This document shows, in pieces, positions 49,884 to 58,249 of a DNA stretch of 64,000 nt (its first letter is position 1; each line of letters begins with the position of its first letter). The notes under the pieces are model-generated. The model was given only the letters and a program-made list of their open reading frames with translations. It was not told the origin of the DNA and made no database searches. Source of the stretch: Candidatus Calescibacterium sp. (lineage in GTDB: Bacteria; Calescibacteriota; Calescibacteriia; Calescibacteriales; Calescibacteriaceae); NCBI GenBank assembly GCA_025060505.1, contig JANXBU010000004.1, forward strand, positions 93,117-157,116. Direction: 5' to 3'. A program made the translations under genes and the position numbers.

Positions 49884-51239
49884 ATGGCGTGTATCAAGCA
49901 GGTCTGTGGATACATTCCTTTCCTGAGATTGAAAGGTGATGATATAAAAAAGGATGTTAAGGTACCGATTCCGTCTCAAAAAGCTGTTGCTTCTTATGAT
50001 GAAAATCAGGTGACTCTTGCATACGAGTGCGCAAAGGAAATTGTTGATTCTATGGTAAATGATGGTATCGGGTCAGATGGAAACATTGCTCTTTTGTTTG
50101 CTTCGTCTTCTTTTTCTGATTCCGAAAAGAATCCAGCTGTGTTTATATCCGAAGCCCTTGACCTTCCAGAAAGCACAATAACTTTAAATATAACTGGAGG
50201 GAACAATGCCTTTGTTGATGCTGTATATGTGGCTTCGACTTTGGTCGATTCTGGAAAAGTAAAATATGCAATTGTTGTTTCTGGTGAAAAAAGAAGATCA
50301 GATGATTGGAAACTTGATTTCGGATTTTCTGACTCCGGAGGCGCGGTCCTTGTTGCTCCGGATACCGAAAAGGAATTTATTTTCAAAATAAAAGAGTTTT
50401 ATTTCATTTCTGAGGAAACATTTGATACATACAGGAAGAATGGAAAGGTTCTTACCACAGATGAAAGATTTGTTGCTCAGGAAGAGTATCTTGCGATTTT
50501 AAAAAAGCTTTCCGGAATAAATGTCAAGAGATTTTATGTCTCAGTACCAACTTATGGTATATCTCAGGTTATATTAAAACAACTCAAAATAAAAGATGAT
50601 GTATTTCAGAGTTTTGGAAATCTTGGAAACTCTTATATCCCTATTCTTTTGGCTTATTCTACTGGTTTTCTTGATCCAATGGAGGATATTGTAATCATTT
50701 CTTTTGGAACAGGTTTGAAGGGGTTGAGACTTGTATTTTCGGGTGGAAAGAGTTCCTATGACAAAATACTTGCGAAATTCGAGAGAAAGAGATTAATAAG
50801 CTTTGCCGACTACATAAGAATAAAGGATGTTGAGGGTTTTCCAGAAGATGAGTCATCAGTTCCTATGTTGTGGCGAGAGAAGAAACAGAACATCAGATTC
50901 TATGGTCAGAAATGTTCTGACTGTGGTGGTGTGATTTTTCCGATGCAAAACTACTGTATAGTTTGTGGAAGCAAAAACTTGAAACTTGAAAAGCTTCCTA
51001 AGAGAGGCGAGATATTTACATTTACGGAGGATTATCTTACTGTCTACTCTGAAATATTTCCACCAGTTCCTATGCTGGTTGTTCAGCTTGAAAACGGAGC
51101 CAGAGTTTATGTTCAGGGAACAGATGTTGATCCAAAAGACAGATTCAAAATAGGAGACAAGGTTGAGCTTACCTTGAGAATCCTTAATTCTTATGGAGGA
51201 ATGCTGAATTACTTTTATAAAGCAAGGAAAGCGGGATAG
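49884..51239 (+). CDS. HMG-CoA synthase-like/thiolase-fold protein with C-terminal Zn-ribbon and OB-fold (DUF35)
   Basis: A 451-residue fusion. Residues 1-300 have the thiolase fold of HMG-CoA synthase/KAS III relatives: ITLNITGGNNAFVDAVYVASTLVDSGKVKYAIVVSG aligns with the nucleophile region, but the Cys is replaced (Thr), and the His region reads VPTYGISQV. GFSDSGGAVLVA and GNLGNSYIPILLAYSTG are conserved. Residues ~345-375 contain CSDCG and CIVCG, a Zn-ribbon, followed by an OB-fold (residues ~380-450). The layout is common in archaea and some bacteria, where OB-fold and thiolase units act together on acyl-CoA. Catalysis without the Cys is doubtful. Confidence 0.82.
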   Translation: MACIKQVCGYIPFLRLKGDDIKKDVKVPIPSQKAVASYDENQVTLAYECAKEIVDSMVNDGIGSDGNIALLFASSSFSDSEKNPAVFISEALDLPESTITLNITGGNNAFVDAVYVASTLVDSGKVKYAIVVSGEKRRSDDWKLDFGFSDSGGAVLVAPDTEKEFIFKIKEFYFISEETFDTYRKNGKVLTTDERFVAQEEYLAILKKLSGINVKRFYVSVPTYGISQVILKQLKIKDDVFQSFGNLGNSYIPILLAYSTGFLDPMEDIVIISFGTGLKGLRLVFSGGKSSYDKILAKFERKRLISFADYIRIKDVEGFPEDESSVPMLWREKKQNIRFYGQKCSDCGGVIFPMQNYCIVCGSKNLKLEKLPKRGEIFTFTEDYLTVYSEIFPPVPMLVVQLENGARVYVQGTDVDPKDRFKIGDKVELTLRILNSYGGMLNYFYKARKAG

Positions 51240-51266
51240 CCGTCTCGGAAAGTAATGTACCCGTTT

Positions 51267-52394
51267 TTATATTACATTCATTATCTTTTCTGCGATTGTT
51301 TTCCAGTCATAAACTTTTGCGTACTCTATTGAGTTTTTTGAAAGTTGTTCTCGCATTTTTTCATTTGCGCTTATTTCGTTTATTTTCTGGATCAGCTCTT
51401 TTTCGGATGAAAATAGGAGTCCAACATATTTATCTTTAACCACATCCTTGTATCCACCTATATTTGATGCAATAGGTGGGGTACCACAGGCCATGCTTTC
51501 TATAAGAACTATTCCGAAGCTCTCTCCACCTTTTGATGGAAATACAGATACATCTGCGGAGGCATAAATTTCCGGTAAAATTTTCTCTTCAACGAATCCA
51601 ATATACTTGATATTTTTTTGCTTTTTCGCTTCAGCTTGAACAAGAGATCTCATAGGTCCATCGCCACCTATAACTAGATTCAATGGAACTTCTCTGTTTT
51701 TCTTATTTCCGAATTTTCTGATGTTTTCCCAAGATTTTAGAAGGACATCTACTCCTTTGCGCTTATCAAGTCTTCCGAGAAAGAAAAAAGTTATGTTTTC
51801 ATCAGATTTTTTGCCTTTGGATGGTTTGTATAATTCTGTGTCAACTCCCGGCGGAATTATGAAGAAATCCTGTTTCCCAAAATACTTCTCTATTTCATCC
51901 TTTGCACGTTCTGATACAGCTATTTTTACATCAAGTTTTTTCAGAAAAGGTTTCATAATCTGCCTGAATAGTATAAAACCTAAGTTTGGTTTGTCTGTTG
52001 ATGAATGGAATATTCCTACCATTTTGGATTTTGAGAAAATCGTTGCAGGATAGGGTAGAGTGAGTCCAAGGGGTCCGTTCATTAAAACAACATCTGGTTG
52101 AATTGTTTCAAAGGTTCTTTTGAGCTTAATAATGTCTCTCAAACCAACGATGGTTATAAAGCATCTTGTCCCGTTAGCGTATACGCTTATTAGCTTCCCG
52201 AATCTGATAACTTCTCCGCCCATCTTCTGAATTTCATAGTCTTCATAGGGTATGTTTTTTACTCCACCTGTGATAACAAAAACTCTGTTTCCTTTTTCCA
52301 ACAATTTTTTTGTAAGGAAGTATGAGTATTTTGATACTCCTGAGGGAACTGGCGGAAAACTATCCGAGACCAAAATTATCTTTTTGTTTTCCAT
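51267..52394 (-). CDS. Glycosyltransferase family 4
   Basis: A 375-residue GT-B enzyme. SDSFPPVPSGVSKYSYFL is the N-terminal glycine-rich acceptor segment; FFLGRLDKRKGVDVLLKSW, VIGGDGPMRSL, IKYIGFVEEKILPEIYASADVSVFPSKGGESFGIVLIESMACGTPPIA form the donor half with the Glu-x7-Glu motif. It most resembles PimA/PimB-type mannosyltransferases, but the sugar cannot be read from sequence. It is intact, unlike other glycosyltransferases around it. It converges with the 49884 gene at a distance of 27 bp. Confidence 0.93.
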   Translation of the reverse strand: MENKKIILVSDSFPPVPSGVSKYSYFLTKKLLEKGNRVFVITGGVKNIPYEDYEIQKMGGEVIRFGKLISVYANGTRCFITIVGLRDIIKLKRTFETIQPDVVLMNGPLGLTLPYPATIFSKSKMVGIFHSSTDKPNLGFILFRQIMKPFLKKLDVKIAVSERAKDEIEKYFGKQDFFIIPPGVDTELYKPSKGKKSDENITFFFLGRLDKRKGVDVLLKSWENIRKFGNKKNREVPLNLVIGGDGPMRSLVQAEAKKQKNIKYIGFVEEKILPEIYASADVSVFPSKGGESFGIVLIESMACGTPPIASNIGGYKDVVKDKYVGLLFSSEKELIQKINEISANEKMREQLSKNSIEYAKVYDWKTIAEKIMNVI

Positions 52395-52455
52395 TTTTGG
52401 TTTTCTAAATTTCTTTGTTTTTCTGGATTTTCATAGTTGATATACTAAAGAAAAC

Positions 52456-53250
52456 TTACTGAAATATAGATGAGTATAGACCTACATGTCCTTGTTTCAG
52501 TTTTTCATATATGAACATAGCTGCGTGTATTGCGCCGTTCGCGAAGACTTTTCTTGAAGTTGCGGTATGCTTTATTTCAATTCTTTCTCCATCCCCAAGG
52601 AAAAAAATTATGTGTTCTCCAACAACATCTCCTCCTCTTACTGCGAAGATCCCGAGTTCATTTTTCTTTCTTGGACCGACCATACCTTCTCTACCTGTGA
52701 TCTTTTGGGTATCCTCTGAACTTAAAGCTTCTGCCAGTAGTAAAGCTGTTCCAGATGGAGAATCCTTCTTCATCTTGTGATGTATCTCTAATATTTCTAC
52801 ATCAAAGTCGGGTAGATTCTTTTTTATTTCTGGAAGAATCTTCAAAATCAGATTTATTCCTCTGCTCATGTTATATGAAAGTAGTATTGGAACATTCTGA
52901 GCGTACTGTTTGATTTTTCTGAGATCTTCTTCTGAAAATCCTGTTGTTCCGATTACGAAGCCGGTTCTAATTTTGTTCTTACAGATGTAATCAAGGTAAG
53001 GAATTATCGCTCCTTTTGTAGAAAAATCAATTATAACGTCTGGTATATTTTCTTTTGCAATGGTTTTAAATCCTTCTGGTGAGGTTATTATTGGAAAGTC
53101 ATAATCGATTTGTGGAAAAAGGTTTTTTATATTGATTTTGCCAAGGCTTTCCGCTTCTATTCCGAGACAAACTTTCAGGTTCTTTTCAGAAGCTGAGTGA
53201 AATACTTCTTTTCCCATTTTTCCAGCGATTCCGGATATCCCTAATTTCAT
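52456..53250 (-). CDS. dapB: 4-Hydroxy-tetrahydrodipicolinate reductase
   Basis: A 264-residue enzyme of the diaminopimelate/lysine pathway. GISGIAGKMGKEV is the NAD(P) motif; VIGTTGFSEEDL, SYNMSRGINLI, EILEIHHKMKKDSPSGTALLL holds the catalytic His-His and Lys; AVRGGDVVGEHIIFF closes the signature. Length is standard. It supplies mDAP for peptidoglycan. The start is the ATG at 53250, preceded by a weak Shine-Dalgarno sequence. Confidence 0.97.
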   Translation of the reverse strand: MKLGISGIAGKMGKEVFHSASEKNLKVCLGIEAESLGKINIKNLFPQIDYDFPIITSPEGFKTIAKENIPDVIIDFSTKGAIIPYLDYICKNKIRTGFVIGTTGFSEEDLRKIKQYAQNVPILLSYNMSRGINLILKILPEIKKNLPDFDVEILEIHHKMKKDSPSGTALLLAEALSSEDTQKITGREGMVGPRKKNELGIFAVRGGDVVGEHIIFFLGDGERIEIKHTATSRKVFANGAIHAAMFIYEKLKQGHVGLYSSIFQ

Positions 53251-53485
53251 ATCTTTCAGTTTTTGTGCGACTTTTCAAAATGTATTTTTTTCAGCTTTTC
53301 AGAAAGTATTTTTCAGTGTGAATTAGCTCTTTATTGCTTTGTTGTAAAATTTGTATAGGAAGTTTGTTCCGCGAAATGATCGTGGTGTAATGTTCTCTGT
53401 TATCATATCATTTGTGAGTATTTTTTTTCCTTTGTTATGGAGGTGTTTTATGTCTTGTCTTGAAAAACAAAGAATTTATATATTT

Positions 53486-53491
53486 TATAAT
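53486..53491 (+). promoter_or_regulatory. -10 box (TATAAT), nine bases before the start codon
   Basis: TATAAT ends nine bases before the ATG at 53501, so the transcript start (about seven bases downstream) is at or within three bases of the start codon. A TTGAAA lies 20 bases upstream of the box, three more than ideal spacing. Confidence 0.45.
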
Positions 53492-53500
53492 ATATACTGA

Positions 53501-53926
53501 ATGAGAACAAAAACGATAATTGCTTTTGTGATTTGGGTGATAAATTCTATTTTGCTTTTGTTCTTAATTCAGATAAACTACAAGATTGATGATTTGAAGA
53601 GAAATTTGGATGATGTTGAGAAGAAGGTTTCGGAGATGAGGGTTTGGGCGGAGGATATAAAGCTGGCTCGTGCAAAAAGTACAGATAATGTTAGTGTTCT
53701 TGAGCGGGTGGAGAATTTATCTAAAAAGTATGAGATAAGTTTCGAGTCTGCAAGACCTTCTGGTGACTATGTTGAAGTTGTCGCGAGAGGTGTTGAACCC
53801 TCAAAAGCTGTCAAGTTCATATGGGAGCTTGAGCAGTCTGGTTTGGTTATAGCTAAGTTGAAGTTGAGGAAAAACATATCAGATGCAAATTTGAACGATA
53901 TCGAGGTTTTTATAGAGCAGAGATAA
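53501..53926 (+). CDS. GspM-like or PilO-like membrane protein
   Basis: A 141-residue protein: a short cytoplasmic start, one membrane helix (AFVIWVINSILLLFLIQI), a coiled-coil of about 40 residues (YKIDDLKRNLDDVEKKVSEM) and a ferredoxin-like domain: ERVENLSKKYEISFESARPSGDYVEVVARGVEPSKAVKFIWELEQSG. The order helix, coiled coil, ferredoxin-like domain is that of GspM and PilO, which link the inner-membrane platform of type II secretion or type IV pili. A lone gene, far from gspG/gspH at the other end of the window. Overlaps the convergent S15 gene by 17 bp at the 3' end. Confidence 0.55.
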   Translation: MRTKTIIAFVIWVINSILLLFLIQINYKIDDLKRNLDDVEKKVSEMRVWAEDIKLARAKSTDNVSVLERVENLSKKYEISFESARPSGDYVEVVARGVEPSKAVKFIWELEQSGLVIAKLKLRKNISDANLNDIEVFIEQR

Positions 53927-54161
53927 TTTTCTTGTAGCTTTCTGGTTTATTCTTTTGGAGATACTTTAAAAATTTGTTTCTTCTGCTGATTAGTACATAA
54001 AGAGCTCTTTTTGATGAGAAATCTTTAGGATGCTTCTTGAGATGCTGCTCAAGGAGCTTGATCCTTCTTGTAAGCAGGCCTATTTGAACTTCTACTGAAC
54101 CTCTGTCGTTCTCGTGTAAAGCAAATTCCTTTATTATCTTTTCCTTTTCTTCTTTTAACAT
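53910..54161 (-). CDS. rpsO: Ribosomal protein S15
   Basis: An 83-residue S15, slightly short of the usual 88-89: HENDRGSVEVQIGLLTRRIKLLEQHLKKHPKDFSSKRALYVLISRRNKFLKYL is the diagnostic core that binds 16S rRNA helix 22. It converges with the GspM-like gene with a 17-bp overlap at the 3' ends, so no terminator can lie between them. No pnp gene follows it. Confidence 0.95.
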   Translation of the reverse strand: MLKEEKEKIIKEFALHENDRGSVEVQIGLLTRRIKLLEQHLKKHPKDFSSKRALYVLISRRNKFLKYLQKNKPESYKKIISAL

Positions 54162-54493
54162 GCTTTTTATTTATAAATTTATACGATCATTTTTGCCATT
54201 TTTCAAGCAATTTTTTAATTGAGCTTGGAAGAACCTCTGCTTCAGCTTAAAGGAGAATATTCACGATATAAATAAGCTCGGTCTTTTGAAAATGAAGTTG
54301 CAAGAACCAGATCTGAATCAGGTTTTAAGTCTGTAAGTAGTAAGTAAATTGATGAATCCTAATTGAATCAATGCTTCCACTGCATAAGGATGGAGTTTAA
54401 TACCTTCGTAAGAAAGACTTTTATGAGTTGTTAGATATTTTTACAAGAAATTTGTGTGTTTCTAAACTTTCTGAGCGAATTTATGTTTTAAAT

Positions 54494-54499
54494 TATAAT
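54494..54499 (+). promoter_or_regulatory. -10 box (TATAAT), exact leaderless spacing
   Basis: TATAAT ends six bases before the ATG at 54506. With the usual seven-base step from box to start site, transcription would begin on the A of the ATG, giving a leaderless mRNA. No clear -35 box. Confidence 0.5.
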
Positions 54500-54505
54500 T
54501 CAGTT

Positions 54506-54982
54506 ATGGAGGAGAAAGACATAATCGGTGTGATTTTGGCAAATCCGCTTTTTTCTGCTTTCAATATGTCGGAGATAAGGGATATAACTCGTTATTTTCA
54601 GAGAGTGAATGTAAAAGCTGGGATTCCTGTTTTTAGGGAGGGAGAGATCGGTGACTGTATGTATTTTATTATCAAGGGAAAGGTCGGTATATATAAGAGG
54701 AAGAAGGATTTGGGTAAGAATATTGAGAGTTTCAAGATTACAGATTTGCATATTGGAGAAAGTGTAGGGGAACTTTCAATTTTTGATAACTATGTTAGGT
54801 CAGCTTCTGCTATTGCGGAAACAGATTGCGAGCTTCTTAGGTTATCGCGAACAGAATTTGAGAAGATGGAAAAGGAGCATAATGATTATGCATACAAGAT
54901 ACTTAAAGCTCTCTTGAAGATAGTTAGCAAAAGGTTAAGAAGAACAACAGATATGGTTGTAGACATACTTAAAGAAGATTGA
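54506..54982 (+). CDS. Cyclic nucleotide-binding domain protein
   Basis: A 158-residue stand-alone CRP-like sensor domain. GIPVFREGEIGDCMYFIIKGKVGIYK is the first half of the barrel; GESVGELSIFDNYVRSASAIAETDCELLRLSRTEFEKM holds the phosphate-binding cassette with the Glu, Arg and Ser that contact the cyclic nucleotide, all kept. There is no DNA-binding domain, so it may act by protein contact. The ATG at 54506 is preferred to one 26 codons upstream because of the leaderless promoter. With the cyclase-RDD protein (34688) it suggests cyclic nucleotide signalling in this cell. Confidence 0.82.
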   Translation: MEEKDIIGVILANPLFSAFNMSEIRDITRYFQRVNVKAGIPVFREGEIGDCMYFIIKGKVGIYKRKKDLGKNIESFKITDLHIGESVGELSIFDNYVRSASAIAETDCELLRLSRTEFEKMEKEHNDYAYKILKALLKIVSKRLRRTTDMVVDILKED

Positions 54983-55213
54983 ATAATTATATATCATGGT
55001 ACTTTGCTGAGAAAATCAAATAAGAGGGCTCAATTTTTAGAGCATCTTCTCTTGACTCTTCTGCAATTAATGAACTGTAGCTTTTTGAGATTTTGATTGA
55101 TTTCATACATTGATTGGTTTTGGATAAAGAAGAAAATTTTTTACTTTTTTGCGCTTTTATTTAGCAGTTCTGAAATTTTGGAAAATTTAATCATAATAGT
55201 TTAGGATATATCA

Positions 55214-56103
55214 ATGGCTGGTAGGATATTCGTTCTGCTCCCTATATACAACGAGGAACCGGCTCTCAGACAGTTAGTTCAGGATATAAAATCTGTAATG
55301 GATAAGATGGGTAGGGATTGGCTCATTATCGCTTGCAATGACGGAAGCAAAGATAACAGTGGACAGATACTCAAGGAGCTTTCTCAAAAATATCCTATGG
55401 ATATAATCACCCACAATATGAATAGGGGACTTTGGGAAACAATAAGAGATCTTTTTGAACATACTAACGGAGATTGAAAGAACTCAACAGGTTTGACCTT
55501 TGGGAAACAATAAGAGATCTTTTTGAACGCGCTGCGGAGCTTTCTGAAAATGGGGACATAGTCGTTAGAATGGATGCAGACTATACGCATGACCCCAAAT
55601 ATATACCTGAGATGGTAAGAAAAATAGAACAAGAGGGATACGATCTTGTTATAGCTTCAAGATTTGAAAAAGGGGGTGGACAGGTTGGGCTTGATCCATA
55701 CCGATCTTTTGTAAGTTATATGGCACAAATTTTTGCTCGTATAGTTTTTGGTATGTGGAATGTAAAAGAAATCTCTTCTGCTTACAGAGCCTATAAGGCA
55801 GAGCTTGTGAAGAAAGCTATATCTTTTTTTGGAAACGATTTTATTCAGCTCAGAGGTCTTGGTTTTACCTGCTCAGTAGAGAAACTTGTGAAGATGAAGA
55901 TACTTGGTGCGAAAATGAGTGAGGTTGGTTTTGTTCTCAGATACGATAGAAAAAAAAGTCCAAGCAAAATGATAACAAGTACAACTACTCTTGGATATTT
56001 TATTCTTGCTATTCTATATAATTGGCCATTTGGTGGATGGAAGACTACATACAAAAACAGATTGAAAGAGCTGGAAAGAAAAGAAATTAAGAAAAGAGAT
56101 TAA
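55214..56103 (+). pseudogene. Glycosyltransferase family 2 (DPM1-like), disrupted by a 68-bp insertion
   Basis: Part 1 (55214-55477) has the GT2 start: FVLLPIYNEEPALRQLV and ACNDGSKDNS. Part 2 (55474-56103) continues with GDIVVRMDADYTHDP (the metal-binding DAD), VIASRF and RGLGFTCSVEKLVKMKILGAKMSEVGFVLRYDRKKS, as in dolichyl-phosphate sugar synthases. A 31-bp stretch encoding LWETIRDLFE is present twice (55430-55460 and 55498-55528); removing one copy plus the 37-bp spacer restores a single continuous frame of about 270 residues. The Shine-Dalgarno AGGA lies before 55214. asnB follows 31 bp downstream in the same direction, so the pair is probably an operon for a surface glycan. Confidence 0.75.
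55430..55528. repeat. 31-bp direct repeat with 37-bp spacer
   Basis: The sequence CTTTGGGAAACAATAAGAGA and the 11 bases after it occur at 55430-55460 and again at 55498-55528, offset 68 bp. They flank a 37-bp segment foreign to the gene. 68 is not a multiple of three, so the insertion breaks the frame of the surrounding glycosyltransferase. Confidence 0.9.
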
Positions 56104-56134
56104 AGAAGGAAAAAAGTAGATAGTCCTCTACAAG

Positions 56135-58024
56135 ATGTGTGAAATAGCAGGTGTTGTAAGCAAAAAAGCAATAGATGAGGTTAGAGATTCAGAAATTGTT
56201 AGAAATATGCTCAAGAAACTTGCGCACAGGGGACCGGATGACGAAGGAATATTCATAGGAAAAAATTTTGTGTTCGGACACAAAAGACTTTCAATAATAG
56301 ATATCAAATATGGCAAACAACCTATGGTTACAGAAGATGGAAATCTTGTTATAACTTATAATGGAGAAGTATACAATTATCTTGAATTGAGACAGAAACT
56401 TTCACTGAGCGGAGTCGATTTCAGAACTTTTTCTGATACAGAGGTTCTTCTCAAAACAATATGGAAGGAAGGTGAAGATTTTCTTTTCAAGAATGCAGTA
56501 GGGATGTTTGCTTTTGCCACTTTTGATTTTTCAAAAAACAGGTTTTTGGCTGCTGTGGATTTCTTTGGAATAAAACCTCTGTACTATTTTTACGATGGGG
56601 ATACGCTGATTTTTGCTTCTGAAATAAAAGCTATTTTAGAGTATGTGAAACCTCAAACAAATTATCAAGCAATTTACGATTACATAACTTTTCAGTTTTC
56701 ATTGGGAGATAAAACATTTTTCAAAGGAATAAAGAGAGTTCCACCAGCTCACTACTTGGTTTGGAATTTACATGATGACCCAAAAGTTGTTGAATACTGG
56801 GATATACATTATAACATTGATTCTTACCATACAGAGGAGTATTTTCAGGATACTCTTTTGATTTTGCTTCAAGATTCTGTGAGAATTCACCTGCGAAGTG
56901 ATGTTCCGGTTGGTTCTCATCTGAGCGGAGGACTTGATTCGTCAACTGTATCTGTTCTTGCTGGGAGAAGCTATCCTTCAAAGTTCTATCTTTTTCACGG
57001 TAGGTTTCCGGAATATCCTGACTATGACGAATCAAAGTATGCAAATGTTATACATGGTTTGCTTGAGGATTCAGAGCTTGTTGAAGTGAAACCTAGTGCA
57101 GAAGATTTTATTCAGGATATGCAGAAGATAGTTTATTTTATGGACGAACCTGCTGCGGGTCCAGGAGTTTTTCCGCAGTTTGAATTGAATAAGGTCATAA
57201 AATCTTACGTCAAGGTTTCTCTTGGCGGTCAGGGAGGAGATGAGATATTTGGCGGATACACAAGGTATCTGATAGCTTATCTTGAGCAGTGCTTGAAACA
57301 CGCTATATTTGAAACGAATGAAGAAGGAAAATATGTTGTCACGTTAAGCTCAATTATTGAAAATCTTCCTGAGTTGAAAAATTATATTCCAACATTGAAG
57401 TATTTTTGGAGTGATGGGCTTTTTGATAGTATGGAGTCAAGATATTTCAGATTGGTTGATAGGAGTGATGAGCTAGTTCAGATTATGAAAGATGATTTTA
57501 AGGAAGAATACTTGCGTGAAAAAGAAGGTAGAATATTCGATGAGTTTATAAAGATATTCGATAAGAAAGACGCTAAATCTTATTTTAACAAGATGACTTA
57601 CTTTGATATGAAAACGCTTCTGCCAGCTTTACTTCATGTTGAAGATAGAGTTTCTATGGCGCATTCAATAGAGTCAAGAGTTCCAATTCTTGATAGGAGA
57701 ATCCCTGAGTTTATGGCAACTGTTCCGCCTACGATAAAATTTAAGAATGGAACTTTGAAATATCTTCTCAAAAAATCCGTTGAAAATATACTTCCGAGAG
57801 AAATAGTAGGAAGAAAAGACAAAAAAGGATTTCCTGTTCCACTTAACGAATGGATTACCGAGAACAAAAAATTCAGAGAATTCGTTTTTGATGTAGCTTT
57901 TTCTCTTCCGGATATTTTTGATAGAACAAAGGTTGAGCTCTTGGTGAACAGGGCTCGTCCTTTTTCACGAGGAGTTTGGGGACTGATAAATCTTTCTTTG
58001 TGGTTTTCGACTTTTCGTTTGTAA
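56135..58024 (+). CDS. asnB: Asparagine synthase (glutamine-hydrolysing)
   Basis: A 629-residue protein. It starts MCEIAG, with Cys2 as the glutaminase nucleophile; the third residue is usually Gly. The glutaminase half continues HRGPDDEGIF, GHKRLSIID, TYNGEVYNY and the synthetase half has HLSGGLDSSTVS near residue 264 (the ATP pyrophosphate loop), GQGGDEIFGGYTRY and the RVPILDRR/DKKGFPVPL segments of the C-terminal end. AsnB-type proteins next to glycosyltransferase genes often amidate sugar acids or glycan intermediates instead of making asparagine; both are possible here. It follows the broken family 2 glycosyltransferase. Confidence 0.94.
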   Translation: MCEIAGVVSKKAIDEVRDSEIVRNMLKKLAHRGPDDEGIFIGKNFVFGHKRLSIIDIKYGKQPMVTEDGNLVITYNGEVYNYLELRQKLSLSGVDFRTFSDTEVLLKTIWKEGEDFLFKNAVGMFAFATFDFSKNRFLAAVDFFGIKPLYYFYDGDTLIFASEIKAILEYVKPQTNYQAIYDYITFQFSLGDKTFFKGIKRVPPAHYLVWNLHDDPKVVEYWDIHYNIDSYHTEEYFQDTLLILLQDSVRIHLRSDVPVGSHLSGGLDSSTVSVLAGRSYPSKFYLFHGRFPEYPDYDESKYANVIHGLLEDSELVEVKPSAEDFIQDMQKIVYFMDEPAAGPGVFPQFELNKVIKSYVKVSLGGQGGDEIFGGYTRYLIAYLEQCLKHAIFETNEEGKYVVTLSSIIENLPELKNYIPTLKYFWSDGLFDSMESRYFRLVDRSDELVQIMKDDFKEEYLREKEGRIFDEFIKIFDKKDAKSYFNKMTYFDMKTLLPALLHVEDRVSMAHSIESRVPILDRRIPEFMATVPPTIKFKNGTLKYLLKKSVENILPREIVGRKDKKGFPVPLNEWITENKKFREFVFDVAFSLPDIFDRTKVELLVNRARPFSRGVWGLINLSLWFSTFRL

Positions 58025-58142
58025 TTGTTTGAATTTGTTTTTTTCATTACGCATTTATTTCTATTTTCTAAGAAAGAAAAATCAGTTATTGCTTGCTTCT
58101 GAGTTTTTCAGATTTTTTGTTTTGTTGCAATCATATGTCTTG

Positions 58143-58190
58143 TGTTGATTTTTGATTCTGATATTCTGTTGATTTTTGATTCTGATATTC
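58143..58190. repeat. 24-bp perfect tandem duplication between asnB and serS
   Basis: TGTTGATTTTTGATTCTGAT plus four bases occurs head to tail at 58143-58166 and 58167-58190 without mismatch. It lies in the 225-bp space between the convergent genes asnB and serS, with no known role. Confidence 0.9.
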
Positions 58191-58249
58191 TTTGCCCGAT
58201 AAATGTTATTCATTTGCGACGGAGCAGAATTTTTCAGTCTGACCGGTAA

